A program made the position numbers and the translations under genes. DNA of 51,409 nt from Rhodospirillaceae bacterium. GTDB lineage: Bacteria; Pseudomonadota; Alphaproteobacteria; SMXQ01. Each line of letters begins with the position of its first letter. Positions within the stretch are counted from its first letter, which is position 1. The notes beneath the pieces are model-generated. The model saw only the letters and a program-made list of their open reading frames with translations. It did no database searches and was not told the origin of the DNA. Shown one piece after another: positions 8,612-17,612 of this stretch. The DNA is taken from assembly GCA_947474495.1 (NCBI GenBank), contig CANJIM010000012.1, positions 1-51,409 of the forward strand, given 5' to 3'.

Positions 8612-9217
8612 TTAGAATTCGACACCGGCTTGCGCCTTCACGCCGGCGCGGAAGGGATGTTTCACCAAGGTCATTTCGGTCACGAGATCGGCGGCCTCGA
8701 TCAGCTCGGGCTTGGCATTGCGGCCGGTGATGATCACATGGGTGTCGTACGGCTTGGCCGCCAGCGTGGCGAGCACGTCGGCGATGTCGAGGTAGTCGTA
8801 GCGCAGGGCGATGTTCAATTCATCGAGGACGATCATGCGATAGCTTGTATCCATGATCAGACGCTTGGCCTCGGCCCAGGCCGCTTCGGCGCTGGCGATA
8901 TCGCGGGCGCGATCCTGGGTGTCCCAGGTGAAGCCTTCGCCCATGGCGCGGATCGTCACCTGATCGGGAAATTTCTCCAGCACCGTGCGCTCGCCGGTGT
9001 CCCACTTGCCCTTGATGAATTGCACGACGCCGACGCGCATGCCGTGGCCGACGGCGCGCAGCGCCATGCCGAAGGCCGCTGTCGACTTGCCCTTGCCGGT
9101 GCCGGTGTGGACGATGACGAGGCCCTTTTCGATGGTCTTGCCGGCCATCATCTTGTCGCGCGATTGCTTGCGGATGCGGGCTTTTTCATTCGCGCGTTCA
9201 TTGAGGTCGTCGGTCAT
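8612..9217 (-). CDS. cobO: Corrinoid adenosyltransferase, CobO/CobA type
   Basis: Transfers the 5'-deoxyadenosyl group of ATP to reduced cob(I)yrinic acid a,c-diamide. At 201 aa it matches the family. The P-loop lies at residues 38-46 in VIVHTGTGKGKSTAAFGMA, followed by VGVVQFIKGKW, MGEGFTWDTQD, IVLDELNIALRYDYLD and the C-terminal HPFRAGVKAQAGVEF, all characteristic of the CobA/CobO family rather than PduO. The ATG at 9215-9217 overlaps the cobN stop (ATGA). Extended readings upstream into cobN are out of family and arginine-rich. Confidence 0.96.
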   Translation of the reverse strand: MTDDLNERANEKARIRKQSRDKMMAGKTIEKGLVIVHTGTGKGKSTAAFGMALRAVGHGMRVGVVQFIKGKWDTGERTVLEKFPDQVTIRAMGEGFTWDTQDRARDIASAEAAWAEAKRLIMDTSYRMIVLDELNIALRYDYLDIADVLATLAAKPYDTHVIITGRNAKPELIEAADLVTEMTLVKHPFRAGVKAQAGVEF

Positions 9218-12200
9218 AAGGCGGCTTCCTTGCCGGAGAGTGTCATCAGGTCGTGGATGGCGCGGTTGGAGCTTGGCTTCCACAGGCCGCGCTCTTGCGC
9301 TTCGAGCAAGCGTGCGCTCATTTCCTTGAGCGCGGCCGGGTTCACCTCCGCAACGAAGGCCTGCACGGTGGGATCGGCGATATAGGCGTCGTAAACCGCG
9401 TCGAAATGGTGATCGGCGACGGCGCCTGTCGTCGCCGCGAAGGCGAAGAGATAATCGACCGTCGCCGCCATCTCGAAGGCGCCCTTGTAGCCATGGCGCA
9501 TGACGCCCTTGAGCCATTTCGGATTGACGGCGCGAGCGCGCACGACGCGGCCGATCTCCTCGCGCAAAGTCCGGATGCGCGGGCTCTCCGGGCGCGAATG
9601 GTCGTTGTGATAGATCTCGGGCGCCGCCCCGCGTGCTGCGGTCACGGCGGCGGCGATGCCGCCTTCGAACTGGTAGTAATCGTCGGAATCAAGCAGGTCA
9701 TGCTCGCGGTTGTCCTGGTTGTGCAGCACTGCCTCGACGCGGGCGAGGCGCTTGCCGAAGGTGTCGTGGGCCGGCGCGCCTTCGCTGCCGGCGCCATAGG
9801 CGTAGCCGCTCCAGGCGACGTAAGCCTTGGCGAGATCGCCGGCTGTCGTCCAACCACGCTCGTCGATCAGCGCCTGCAGTCCGGCGCCGTATGCCCCTGG
9901 CTTGGAGCCGAACACGCGGTAGGTGGCACGGCGTTCGGCATCCTGGGCTGTCGCGCCCGATGCGATCAACGCCGCCTGCTCTTCCTTGGCGCGCGCGGCG
10001 AGCGGATTGTCGGCGGGCGGTTCATCGAGCGCGGCGACGGCGCGGGCCGCAGAATCGAACAGATCGATCAGGCCGGGGAAGGCGTCGCGGAAAAAGCCGG
10101 AGACGCGCAGCGTCACATCGACGCGCGGCCGATTTAAAATGGACAGCGGCAGGATCTCGAAGCCGGTGACGCGGCGCGAGGCATTGTCCCAGGTCGGCCG
10201 CACGCCCATCAGCGCCAAGCCTTGCGCGATGTCGTCGCCGCCGGTGCGCATGTTGGACGTGCCCCAGGCCGACAGCGCGACGGCGCGCGGATAGTCGCCC
10301 TTCTCCTGGGCATGCCGTTCGATCAGCAGCGTCGCCGACTTCCAGCCGAGCGTCCAGGCGGCGGGGGTCGGCACGGCGCGCGTGTCGACCGAGTAGAAAT
10401 TGCGCCCCGTGGGCAATACGTCGGGCCGGCCGCGCGTCGGCGCGCCGCTCGGGCCCGGGGACACGAAGCGTCCGGCGAGGCCGGTGAGCAGGCCCGTGAG
10501 TTCGGCCGCGCCGCAGGCGGCGACGGCAGGACGGAGATGATTGTCGATCTGCGCCATGACGTTTTGCGTAAGCTGCCATGCGGCCTCGGGCGTGGCTTCG
10601 CCGGCGACCAGCCGGCGCGCGAGCAGCTCGAGGCGCTCGACCGTGTCGCCGGCCGTGCGCCACGGCGCGTCCTGCGCGAGCGATGCGGGGCGCGGGCCGC
10701 CCCAAGGCGCGGCCATATCGCAGGCGAGCGGATCGACGTCGAGCGCGAGATCGCTGGCGAGGGCGCGCAGCAGAGAGGTTTCGCCCTCGACGCCCGCGCG
10801 GGGCACGCGGGCCAGCGCGACGAGCAAGTCGGTGAGTTGATCCCCTGTGGGGCTGGCGCCGAAGATATGCAGCCCGTCGCGAATTTGCAGTTCTTTCAAT
10901 TCGCAGAGATAGCCGTCGAGTTTGGCGAGCGCGTCGATCTCGCCGGTTTCCGGCGCGATGCCGCAATCGGCGGCGATGCCGTGGCGGCGCGCCAGATCGA
11001 GGATCTCGCCCGACAGCAATTTGCAGCGGCGCGGATCGACGCCGGAGGCTTCGAAATATTCGTCGACCAGCCGCTCGAGATCGCGCAATGGGCCGTAGGA
11101 TTCGGCGCGCGTCAGCGGCGGCGTTAGATGATCGACGATGCAGGCGCTCGCGCGGCGCTTGGCCTGGGTGCCTTCGCCGGGATCGTTGACGATGAAGGGG
11201 TAGAGATGCGGCAGGGGTCCGAGCGCAGCTTCGGGCAGGCAGTCTTCTGATAGGGCGAGCGCTTTACCGGGCAGCCATTCGAGATTGCCGTGCTTGCCGA
11301 GATGGATGATGGCGTCGGCGCGGAAGGCCTCGCGTAGCCAAGCGTAAAAGGCGAGATAGCCGTGCGGCGGCACCAGGGCCGGATCGTGATAGCTCTGACC
11401 GGGATCGATATTGTAGCCGCGCGCCGGTTGCAGGCCGACAGCGACAGCGCCGCAGCGGAAGGCCGCGATGGCGAAGCGGCCGCAGTCGGTGTCGCCCGCA
11501 CGATAAAAGGGATCGTTCTCGGGCGCGCCCCAGCGTGCCGTCACGGCGTCGCGCACGGCTTTGGGCAGGGCTGCGAAAAACAGTTGATAGTCGGCGAGCG
11601 ACAGGCTTTCGCTTTCGAGTCCGCGCTTGCTGTGATCGTTCGTCTGCCCGGCGAGCACGCGCGCCACGAGTTCGGCGCCGTCTCGCGGCAGATCGCGCAG
11701 ATCGTAGCCCGCCTTTTGCAGAGCCTTGAGGATGACGACGGCGGAGGCGGGCGTGTCGAGCCCGACGCCGTTGCCGATGCGGCCGTCGCGGTTGGGATAG
11801 TTCGCCAGCACCATGGCGATGCGGCGCTCGCCGACGGTTTTGCGACGCAGCTTGGCCCAGCCGCCGGCCAGTTCGGCGACGAAGCGCAGGCGGTCGGGAA
11901 TCGGGGCATAGGCGACGACGTCAGCCTGCGTCAGTGTGTCGCGCGCGGCGGAGGCTTTGAAGGAGACGGCGCGAGTAATCAATCGGCCGTCCACTTCGGG
12001 CAGCGCGACATTCATGGCGATATCGCGCGGACTGAGTCCGCGCGTGCCGCTGCGCCAGGCGGCTTGCGTGCCGCCGGAGAAAATCACCTGCAGTTCGGGT
12101 GCATCGAAGGCCGGCGCGTAGGTCTCGCCGGGCGTTGCGCGCGAAAAACCGGTGGCGTTGAGGATGACATCGGGCGGCGCGGCGCCGAGCAATTGATCGA

Positions 12201-12945
12201 CGATGGCGGCGGCTTGCGGCTCGCGCAAGGAGGCGGCGTAGATCGGCAGCGCGTTGAGCCCGGCGTTATCCAGCGCGGCGATCAAGCCGTCGACGGCGGC
12301 GAGATTGCCGGCCTGCAGCAACGCGCGATAGAACAGGATCGCCGCGACGGGGCGATCGGTCTGCCAATGTGTTTGCAGATCGGACATGCTGTCGGCGCCG
12401 CCGGGATAGTACAGGCCAACCCGCATGAGCGGCTTCGGTTCCTGCCATTCGGCCTCGCACACCGCCAGGGACGCGCCATAGCGCAGCAGATTGCCGGCAT
12501 TGTCCGGCCCGCCCTCGGCCATGTATCGCCACAGACGATGCACCGCTTCGGCCGGCAACGTGCTGTCCGCCATCAGATCGGCGTCGGGCGCGTCGTCGCC
12601 GGGCAGACAGGCGAGGCGGATGCGCTTGGCGCGGCAGACGGCGACAATTTCGCCGATGCCATAGGGCCAATAGCCGCGCCCGCCGAGCACGCGCAAGATG
12701 ACGAGCTTGGCCTTGGCGATCACGCTCTCGACATAGAGATCGACCGAATAGTTGTGGCCGAGCGCCATCAAGTTGGCGAGACGGAGGGTCGGCGCATTTG
12801 GACCAAGCGCGCGCTGCGCGTTCGCCAGCAAACTGATCTCGCTGTCGGCGGCGGTGAGATAGACGATGTCGCCCGGCGTCTGGCCGAGATCGACCGCGGC
12901 CGAACCGTCGGCGATCTCGCCCGGTTGCGCCGCGAGAAGATGCAT
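9214..12945 (-). CDS. cobN: Cobaltochelatase large subunit CobN
   Basis: Large subunit of the ATP-dependent chelatase that inserts Co(II) into hydrogenobyrinic acid a,c-diamide; known partners are the AAA+ subunits CobS and CobT, which are not in this window. The 1243 aa are full length for the family. Characteristic stretches include RVLGGRGYWPYG, MVLANYPNRDGRIGNGVGLDTP, DAIIHLGKHGNLEWLPGK, PFIVNDPGEGTQAKRRA, LPTGRNFYSVDTRAVP and FEMAATVDYLFAFAATT. The start ATG shares one base with the TGA of cobW (TGATG), and the stop overlaps cobO by 4 nt, so it is embedded in the riboswitch-led operon. Confidence 0.97.
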   Translation of the reverse strand: MHLLAAQPGEIADGSAAVDLGQTPGDIVYLTAADSEISLLANAQRALGPNAPTLRLANLMALGHNYSVDLYVESVIAKAKLVILRVLGGRGYWPYGIGEIVAVCRAKRIRLACLPGDDAPDADLMADSTLPAEAVHRLWRYMAEGGPDNAGNLLRYGASLAVCEAEWQEPKPLMRVGLYYPGGADSMSDLQTHWQTDRPVAAILFYRALLQAGNLAAVDGLIAALDNAGLNALPIYAASLREPQAAAIVDQLLGAAPPDVILNATGFSRATPGETYAPAFDAPELQVIFSGGTQAAWRSGTRGLSPRDIAMNVALPEVDGRLITRAVSFKASAARDTLTQADVVAYAPIPDRLRFVAELAGGWAKLRRKTVGERRIAMVLANYPNRDGRIGNGVGLDTPASAVVILKALQKAGYDLRDLPRDGAELVARVLAGQTNDHSKRGLESESLSLADYQLFFAALPKAVRDAVTARWGAPENDPFYRAGDTDCGRFAIAAFRCGAVAVGLQPARGYNIDPGQSYHDPALVPPHGYLAFYAWLREAFRADAIIHLGKHGNLEWLPGKALALSEDCLPEAALGPLPHLYPFIVNDPGEGTQAKRRASACIVDHLTPPLTRAESYGPLRDLERLVDEYFEASGVDPRRCKLLSGEILDLARRHGIAADCGIAPETGEIDALAKLDGYLCELKELQIRDGLHIFGASPTGDQLTDLLVALARVPRAGVEGETSLLRALASDLALDVDPLACDMAAPWGGPRPASLAQDAPWRTAGDTVERLELLARRLVAGEATPEAAWQLTQNVMAQIDNHLRPAVAACGAAELTGLLTGLAGRFVSPGPSGAPTRGRPDVLPTGRNFYSVDTRAVPTPAAWTLGWKSATLLIERHAQEKGDYPRAVALSAWGTSNMRTGGDDIAQGLALMGVRPTWDNASRRVTGFEILPLSILNRPRVDVTLRVSGFFRDAFPGLIDLFDSAARAVAALDEPPADNPLAARAKEEQAALIASGATAQDAERRATYRVFGSKPGAYGAGLQALIDERGWTTAGDLAKAYVAWSGYAYGAGSEGAPAHDTFGKRLARVEAVLHNQDNREHDLLDSDDYYQFEGGIAAAVTAARGAAPEIYHNDHSRPESPRIRTLREEIGRVVRARAVNPKWLKGVMRHGYKGAFEMAATVDYLFAFAATTGAVADHHFDAVYDAYIADPTVQAFVAEVNPAALKEMSARLLEAQERGLWKPSSNRAIHDLMTLSGKEAAL

Positions 12946-13991
12946 CAGGCCAAATATCCCTGCAGGCCGCGCGCGATGGCGGCACGATCGAGGCCCTTCT
13001 GGCCGATGATGACGAGGCGGCCATCGCGCGCTTCATTGGCGCCCCACGGCCGGTCGAAATAGCCGTTGAGTCGGGCGCCGACGCCCTGCACCAGATGGCG
13101 CAGATCGCGCCCCGGCACGGATAGGAACCCCTTGAGCCGCAGGATGTCATGGGCGGCGGCCAGCTTGGCGAGCGTCGCCATCAGGCCGTCCATGTCGGCG
13201 ACCGGCGCCAGCGGCAGGCTGAAGCTCTCGAAGTCGTCGTGATCGTGATCGAGCTCCGTCTCATGATGCGACGGGCGGCTGGCGAGATCGTCCTCGGCGG
13301 CGGCCTCTAGCCCAAGCAGAATTTCGATCGGCACCGCGCCATGCTTGGTCGCGACGATCTTCACGCCGCTGCGGCCATGCTCGGCGAGGCGGCTGCGCAA
13401 TTCGGCCTCGACGGTGGCGAGCTCGGCGGCGGTCAAGAGATCGCTTTTGTTGAGGATGACGAGGTCGGCGCAGACCAGCTGGTCCTCGAACACCTCTTCG
13501 AGCGGATTGTCGTGATCGAGGCTGGGATCGGCGGCGGCCTGCGCCGCGACCTTCGCCGGATCGTCGGCGAAGCGGCCGTCGAGCACGGCGCGCGCGTCGA
13601 TCACGGCGATCACGCCATCCACCGTCACGCGCGATTTGATCTCCGGCCAAGTGAAGGCTTTGACCAGTGGCTTGGGAAGCGCCAGGCCGCTGGTCTCGAT
13701 CAGAATGCCGTCGGGCGGCTCGGCGCGACCGAGCAGCGTCTCTATGGTCGGCAGAAAATCATCAGCCACCGTGCAGCAGATGCAGCCGTTGGCCAGCTCG
13801 ATGATGTCCTCGTCGCGGCAGCCTTCGAAGCCGCAGGCGGAGAGAATGCCGCCATCGACGCCGGTCTCGCCGAACTCGTTAACGATGAGCGCCAAGCGGC
13901 GGCCCTTGGCGGCGTTCACCGCATGGCTCATCAGACTGGTCTTGCCGGCGCCGAGAAAGCCGGTGACGACGGTGGCGGGGATGCGCTTCAT
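12945..13991 (-). CDS. cobW: CobW-family G3E GTPase, probable cobalt chaperone
   Basis: G3E-family GTPase believed to deliver cobalt to CobN. The 348-aa protein has the P-loop GFLGAGKTSLM at residues 11-21, the metal-binding CxCC at Cys70, Cys72 and Cys73 (ELANGCICCTV), the NKSD guanine-specificity motif in VILNKSDLL, and a C-terminal CobW_C domain. A histidine/aspartate-rich insertion (HHETELDHDHDD) lies between the domains. It sits between cobP and cobN, with ATGA overlap to cobP and a one-base overlap to cobN. This placement supports the cobalamin role over other COG0523 functions such as zinc homeostasis. Confidence 0.95.
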   Translation of the reverse strand: MKRIPATVVTGFLGAGKTSLMSHAVNAAKGRRLALIVNEFGETGVDGGILSACGFEGCRDEDIIELANGCICCTVADDFLPTIETLLGRAEPPDGILIETSGLALPKPLVKAFTWPEIKSRVTVDGVIAVIDARAVLDGRFADDPAKVAAQAAADPSLDHDNPLEEVFEDQLVCADLVILNKSDLLTAAELATVEAELRSRLAEHGRSGVKIVATKHGAVPIEILLGLEAAAEDDLASRPSHHETELDHDHDDFESFSLPLAPVADMDGLMATLAKLAAAHDILRLKGFLSVPGRDLRHLVQGVGARLNGYFDRPWGANEARDGRLVIIGQKGLDRAAIARGLQGYLA

Positions 13992-14623
13992 AGATCGTTT
14001 CTCCGGCTATCGTCCTTCATGACCGCGTCCTTCATAACGAGCGGCAGGCCAGCGGCCATGAAGACGACGCGGTTGGCGGCGCGCGCCACCGCTTGGTTGA
14101 GCAGGCCCGCTTCGTCGCGAAAGGCCCGTGCCAGCGCGTTGTCGGGCACGATCCCGAGCCCGACTTCGTTGGCGATCAGCGCCACTGGGCCGTTCAAGGC
14201 GTTGAGCGTGGCGATCAAGCGCTCGCGTTCGGCGGCGATATCGCGGCCCGCCAGCAGATGGTTGGTCAGCCACAGGGTCAGGCAGTCGACCAGCACGGCG
14301 CGGCCGCCGCCGGCGACCAGCGCGCCGGCGAGATGCAGCGGCTCTTCCACCGTTTCCCACAAGCCGCCGCGGCGCTCGCGATGAAGCGAGATGCGTTCGC
14401 GCATTTCCGGATCGCGCGCTTCCGCCGTGGCGATGTAAAGCGGCCGCGGGCCATTGGTGCGCGAGGCTTCGGCGATCATGGTTTCGGCATAGGCGCTCTT
14501 GCCCGAGCGGGCGCCGCCGATCACCAGCGTGATGCGGGGCAAGACGGGCAGATAGGCCGTCTGCTGGCTCGATGGATGTTGCGCAGGCACACGGGTTGCG
14601 TGCGAAGACACGGATGACGTCAC
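13988..14623 (-). CDS. cobP: Adenosylcobinamide kinase / adenosylcobinamide-phosphate guanylyltransferase
   Basis: Bifunctional enzyme that phosphorylates adenosylcobinamide and then transfers GMP to give adenosylcobinamide-GDP. Homology starts at residue 30 with RITLVIGGARSGKSAYAE (P-loop), then LYIATAEARDPEMRERISLHRERRG (containing the guanylylated histidine region), VDCLTLWLTNHLL and IANEVGLGIVP. A GTG start at 14621-14623 is supported by GGAGGGAGG 6 nt upstream, which makes a 29-residue non-conserved N-terminal extension. It is the first gene downstream of the cobalamin riboswitch, so B12 supply should control its expression and that of the coupled cobW-cobN-cobO-cobQ. Confidence 0.95.
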   Translation of the reverse strand: MTSSVSSHATRVPAQHPSSQQTAYLPVLPRITLVIGGARSGKSAYAETMIAEASRTNGPRPLYIATAEARDPEMRERISLHRERRGGLWETVEEPLHLAGALVAGGGRAVLVDCLTLWLTNHLLAGRDIAAERERLIATLNALNGPVALIANEVGLGIVPDNALARAFRDEAGLLNQAVARAANRVVFMAAGLPLVMKDAVMKDDSRRNDL

Positions 14624-14629
14624 GGCGAT

Positions 14630-14638
14630 CCTCCCTCC
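14630..14638 (-). promoter_or_regulatory. Strong Shine-Dalgarno of cobP within riboswitch expression platform
   Basis: The minus strand reads GGAGGGAGG six bases before the GTG of cobP, which fixes that non-ATG start. The CGGAGG overlapping this site (14634-14639) is perfectly complementary to CCTCCG at the 3' edge of the aptamer (14667-14672), so the site could be masked by an alternative fold. Which ligand state exposes it cannot be decided by eye. Confidence 0.7.
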
Positions 14639-14656
14639 GAGGAACTGGGTTGCCTC

Positions 14657-14832
14657 AAGCGTGACGCGGAGGTCTCCTGGCTCGCGGTCGTGAAGTCGGA
14701 TCGCCTTCCCAACGCCCCGTTTGAAAGGTTGGCGTCAGTGGCTAAATTGATCCGAGAAAAGCCGCTTACAGTTGCGGGGGCAGCGCCGGCCTCGGCCTTG
14801 CGGCCTCACCGGACTTCCCTGTCGCATCACGG
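14657..14832 (-). ncRNA. Cobalamin (AdoCbl) riboswitch upstream of cobP
   Basis: Read on the minus strand, the conserved elements appear in the canonical order: AGGGAAGTCCGGTGAGG, then CCCCGCAACTGTAAGCGG, then the B12 box AGCCACTG, then TTGGGAAGG, and finally GCGAGCCAGGAGACCTCC. The outer stem can form between CGTGATGCG near 14831 and GCGTCACG near 14658. The element ends about 30 nt before the cobP start with no U-run, which favours control of translation initiation over transcription termination. It should repress cobP-cobW-cobN-cobO-cobQ when adenosylcobalamin is plentiful. Boundaries are approximate. Confidence 0.93.
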
Positions 14833-14901
14833 GCGGGACCGTAGCATGGGAGGGTTCGGGGCGCGAGTCTGCCAACCGTTGAATAGCTGTTCCCGAAAGG
14901 T

Positions 14902-15555
14902 TCAGCGCGGCAGCCAGTTGACCAGATTGATGCGCCAGGGGCGCATGGCGCCGGGGGCCGGGCCGCCGTCGTGGGTCAGCACATGGTCGAGGCGCGTCAG
15001 GGTCACGTTGTCGATTTGGAACGACAAGGCGGCATCCGGGTCCAGGCCGAGCGTGTGGGCGAGGGCGGCGCGGATCGAGCCGCCATGCGCAAAGGCGATG
15101 ATATCGCGCCCGGCATGCTGGTGGTTGACGCGGTCGACGACGCGGCCGACGCGCTTGATCACATCGGCGAAGCTCTCGCCTTCCGGCGGTCGTTCCCTGG
15201 CGGGGTTGCGAATGAAGTCGGCGAAGCTGTCGCCGAGATGGTTCTGCAGCTGCATGTAGGTCATGCCCTGCCATTTGCCGAAATGCTGTTCGGCGATATC
15301 CGGCTCGACGATGAACTCCGGCGGCGCGTGATTGACAAGATGCGGGATCACCGCCTCAGCGGTCTGCTTCGTGCGCTGCAGATGGCTGGTGAGCCAGATC
15401 GCATGCGGCGGCAAGACGGCGGCGAGCGGCGCGAAACATTCGTTGCCCTCGCAGCGCGCCGGCAAATCCTCTTGGCCATAAAGGCGGCGCTGGGGATTAT
15501 CGACCGGCGCGTGGCGTATCCACCACCAGCGCGTGGTGACGATTGGCTCGGCCAT
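14902..15555 (-). CDS. cobC: Histidine phosphatase, probable alpha-ribazole-5'-phosphate phosphatase
   Basis: A 217-aa phosphoglycerate-mutase-like phosphatase with the catalytic histidine in WWWIRHAPVDNP, the second block HFGKWQGMTY, and the distal catalytic histidine in IIAFAHGGSIRAAL. The family includes CobC, which removes the phosphate from alpha-ribazole-5'-phosphate or adenosylcobalamin-5'-phosphate at the end of B12 assembly. That role is inferred from position, 13 nt after cobS and next to cobT and the riboswitch. A general phosphatase role remains possible. It is transcribed with cobS on the minus strand and ends about 70 nt before the riboswitch aptamer. Confidence 0.85.
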   Translation of the reverse strand: MAEPIVTTRWWWIRHAPVDNPQRRLYGQEDLPARCEGNECFAPLAAVLPPHAIWLTSHLQRTKQTAEAVIPHLVNHAPPEFIVEPDIAEQHFGKWQGMTYMQLQNHLGDSFADFIRNPARERPPEGESFADVIKRVGRVVDRVNHQHAGRDIIAFAHGGSIRAALAHTLGLDPDAALSFQIDNVTLTRLDHVLTHDGGPAPGAMRPWRINLVNWLPR

Positions 15556-15568
15556 TATGCGTCCAACA

Positions 15569-16423
15569 TCAAGCTAGGGCCACGACGACGAGCATCATCG
15601 CCGCTTCGCTCATCTGTTGCGCCGCGCCGAGCACGTCGCCGGTTAGGCCACCGATGCGGCGCTTGGCGAACCAGCCGATGAAGGCGGCGGTGCCGGCACC
15701 CACCGCGAAGGCGACAAGGCCGGCGGCGGGGCCGAGGAACAGCAGCGACAGCGCGGCGCCGAGCAGGGCGGCGAGCACCACCTGGTTTTCTTCCGGGCGG
15801 CCCGCTTGTACGGCGAGGCCGTCGTTGCGCGCCGGCGGGATGAAGCGCATCAGCGCCGGCAGAAAGGCGCGGGAGGCGGCGGCCGAGCCGAGCAGCATGG
15901 TCGCCACATGATCGGACCAACCGAGCGAGGTGATGCTGCCGGTCTTGATGCCGACGACGATGATCAAGGCGAGCGTGCCGAAGGTGCCGATGCGCGAATC
16001 GCGCATGATGCGCAGGCGGGTCTCCTTATCCTTGTGCGAACCGGCGCCATCGGCGAGATCGGCGAGGCCGTCCTCGTGCAACGCGCCGGTGAAGAAGATC
16101 ATCGCGCCGATGGCGATGAAGGCGGCGGCTTCCGGCGGCAGTTTGAGGGCGCTGCAGACGGCATAAGCCAGTGCGCCGACGGCGCCGACGATCAGGCCGG
16201 CGAGCGGAAAGGCGCGCGCGCCGTAGCGCAGGGCGGCGCGGGCATCCTGCCCTGCGGGCAGTTTGGGCCGCACCGGCAGAATGGTGAGGAAGCTCAGGGC
16301 GACGATCAGATCGTGCCACCAGCCGGTCAGGATATGGGTCGCCGTATCCTTGTTGGTCTTCTCGGGACCTGGCGCGGGCGTCTCGGACGGAGAATGGGGC
16401 GGTGGCGGCGGCAGATCGGACAT
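15569..16423 (-). CDS. cobS: Adenosylcobinamide-GDP ribazoletransferase (cobalamin synthase)
   Basis: Joins adenosylcobinamide-GDP and alpha-ribazole (phosphate) to give adenosylcobalamin (phosphate) in the inner membrane. The protein has 284 aa with several transmembrane helices. The family signature is GALHEDGLADLADG, with MRDSRIGTFGTLALI and FLTILPVR near the start. The first 30 residues (MSDLPPPPPHSPSETPAPGP...) are a Pro-rich cytoplasmic tail not seen in most homologues. The start at ATG 16421-16423 was preferred to an in-frame ATG at 16549, which would overlap the divergent cobT. In P. denitrificans nomenclature this is cobV. Confidence 0.94.
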   Translation of the reverse strand: MSDLPPPPPHSPSETPAPGPEKTNKDTATHILTGWWHDLIVALSFLTILPVRPKLPAGQDARAALRYGARAFPLAGLIVGAVGALAYAVCSALKLPPEAAAFIAIGAMIFFTGALHEDGLADLADGAGSHKDKETRLRIMRDSRIGTFGTLALIIVVGIKTGSITSLGWSDHVATMLLGSAAASRAFLPALMRFIPPARNDGLAVQAGRPEENQVVLAALLGAALSLLFLGPAAGLVAFAVGAGTAAFIGWFAKRRIGGLTGDVLGAAQQMSEAAMMLVVVALA

Positions 16424-16542
16424 GGAACGGCGCGGCTTTCCTGACAGAAACGATCGGGCTTTGCGGATCGTCCGAACGGTTATAAGACAGTTGCCCCGGC
16501 GATGCCAGACGGCCGCCAGCCCCCATTTCATATGATCTCCGC

Positions 16543-17586
16543 ATGGCATCCGAACCGACTTCGTCCTCTGCCCCTCCTTCGACCTTCGAGGAAATCCGCG
16601 GCCTGCTGACGCGCCTGCCGACGGCCGATGCCGACGCCATCGCCAAAACCCGGGCGCGCGAAGCCCAGTTGACCAAACCGGCCGGTTCGCTCGGCCGCCT
16701 GGAAGAGATCAGCGAATGGCTCGCCGGCTGGCAGGGCCGTCATCCGCCACGCGCAGAACATCCACGCGTCTGCGTCTTTGCCGCCAATCACGGCGTCGCC
16801 GCGCGCGGCGTGTCGGCCTATCCCGCCGAAGTGACGGCGCAAATGGTCGCCAATTTCATCGATGGCGGCGCTGCGGTGAACCAGCTCTGCCAGATGATCG
16901 ACGCGGATCTCCGCGTTTTCGAGATGACGCTGGAGACGCCGACCGCCGACTTCACCGCAACGCCCGCCATGTCCGAGCAGGACTGCGTGCGCGCCATGGC
17001 CTACGGCATGATGGCGGTGGAACCCGGCATCGACGTGCTGTGTCTCGGCGAGATGGGCATCGCCAACACGACCTCAGCCGCCGCGCTCTGCCTGGCGATG
17101 TTCGGCGGCACGGCGCAAGATTGGACCGGTCCCGGCACCGGCGTCGCCGGCGAGCAGTTGGCGCGCAAGCAGGCCGTGGTCGCGGCCGGCGTCGCTCGGC
17201 ATGACTCGGCGCGCGGCAATCCGCTGAAAATTCTGCAATGCCTCGGTGGCCAGGAATTCGCTGCCATCGCCGGTGCCGTGCTGGCGGCGCGTCTCGCGCG
17301 CATTCCGGTGCTGCTCGACGGTTACGCGGCGACCACGGCGGCCGCCGTGCTTTATCAGGTTTCGCCCGATCTGCTCGACCATTGCATGGTCGCCCATTGC
17401 TCGGCCGAGCCGGGCCACAAACGGTTGCTCGCGGCGATCGGCAAGCAACCGCTGCTCGATCTCGGCATGCGGCTCGGCGAAGCGTCGGGGGCGGCGCTTG
17501 CCGTGGCGCTGCTCAAGGCTGCCGTCGCCTGCCACACCGGCATGGCAACGTTCGCTGAGGCGAGCGTCAGCACGAAATCCGAATAG
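16543..17586 (+). CDS. cobT: Nicotinate-nucleotide--dimethylbenzimidazole phosphoribosyltransferase
   Basis: Makes alpha-ribazole-5'-phosphate from nicotinate mononucleotide and 5,6-dimethylbenzimidazole, activating the lower ligand. The 347 aa include LTKPAGSLGRLEEI, FAANHGVAARGVSAYP, LCLGEMGIANTTSAAAL, GTGV and, at the C-terminus, the catalytic glutamate region HTGMATFAEASVS. It diverges from cobS; the 119-nt gap between them (16424-16542) holds no riboswitch, so its control may differ from the cobP operon. Called cobU in P. denitrificans nomenclature. Full length. Confidence 0.95.
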   Translation: MASEPTSSSAPPSTFEEIRGLLTRLPTADADAIAKTRAREAQLTKPAGSLGRLEEISEWLAGWQGRHPPRAEHPRVCVFAANHGVAARGVSAYPAEVTAQMVANFIDGGAAVNQLCQMIDADLRVFEMTLETPTADFTATPAMSEQDCVRAMAYGMMAVEPGIDVLCLGEMGIANTTSAAALCLAMFGGTAQDWTGPGTGVAGEQLARKQAVVAAGVARHDSARGNPLKILQCLGGQEFAAIAGAVLAARLARIPVLLDGYAATTAAAVLYQVSPDLLDHCMVAHCSAEPGHKRLLAAIGKQPLLDLGMRLGEASGAALAVALLKAAVACHTGMATFAEASVSTKSE

Positions 17587-17612
17587 CCGCCTTTGGCGGC
17601 GTGAGCGCGTAG

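Noticed and set aside
11362-13062. A 566-codon plus-strand frame
   Set aside because: Antisense to cobN and cobW, lacks conserved motifs, and has the Gly/Asp/Arg-rich look of GC-rich shadow frames.
16424-16542. Second cobalamin riboswitch between cobS and cobT
   Set aside because: No B12 box or the other conserved aptamer elements in either orientation.
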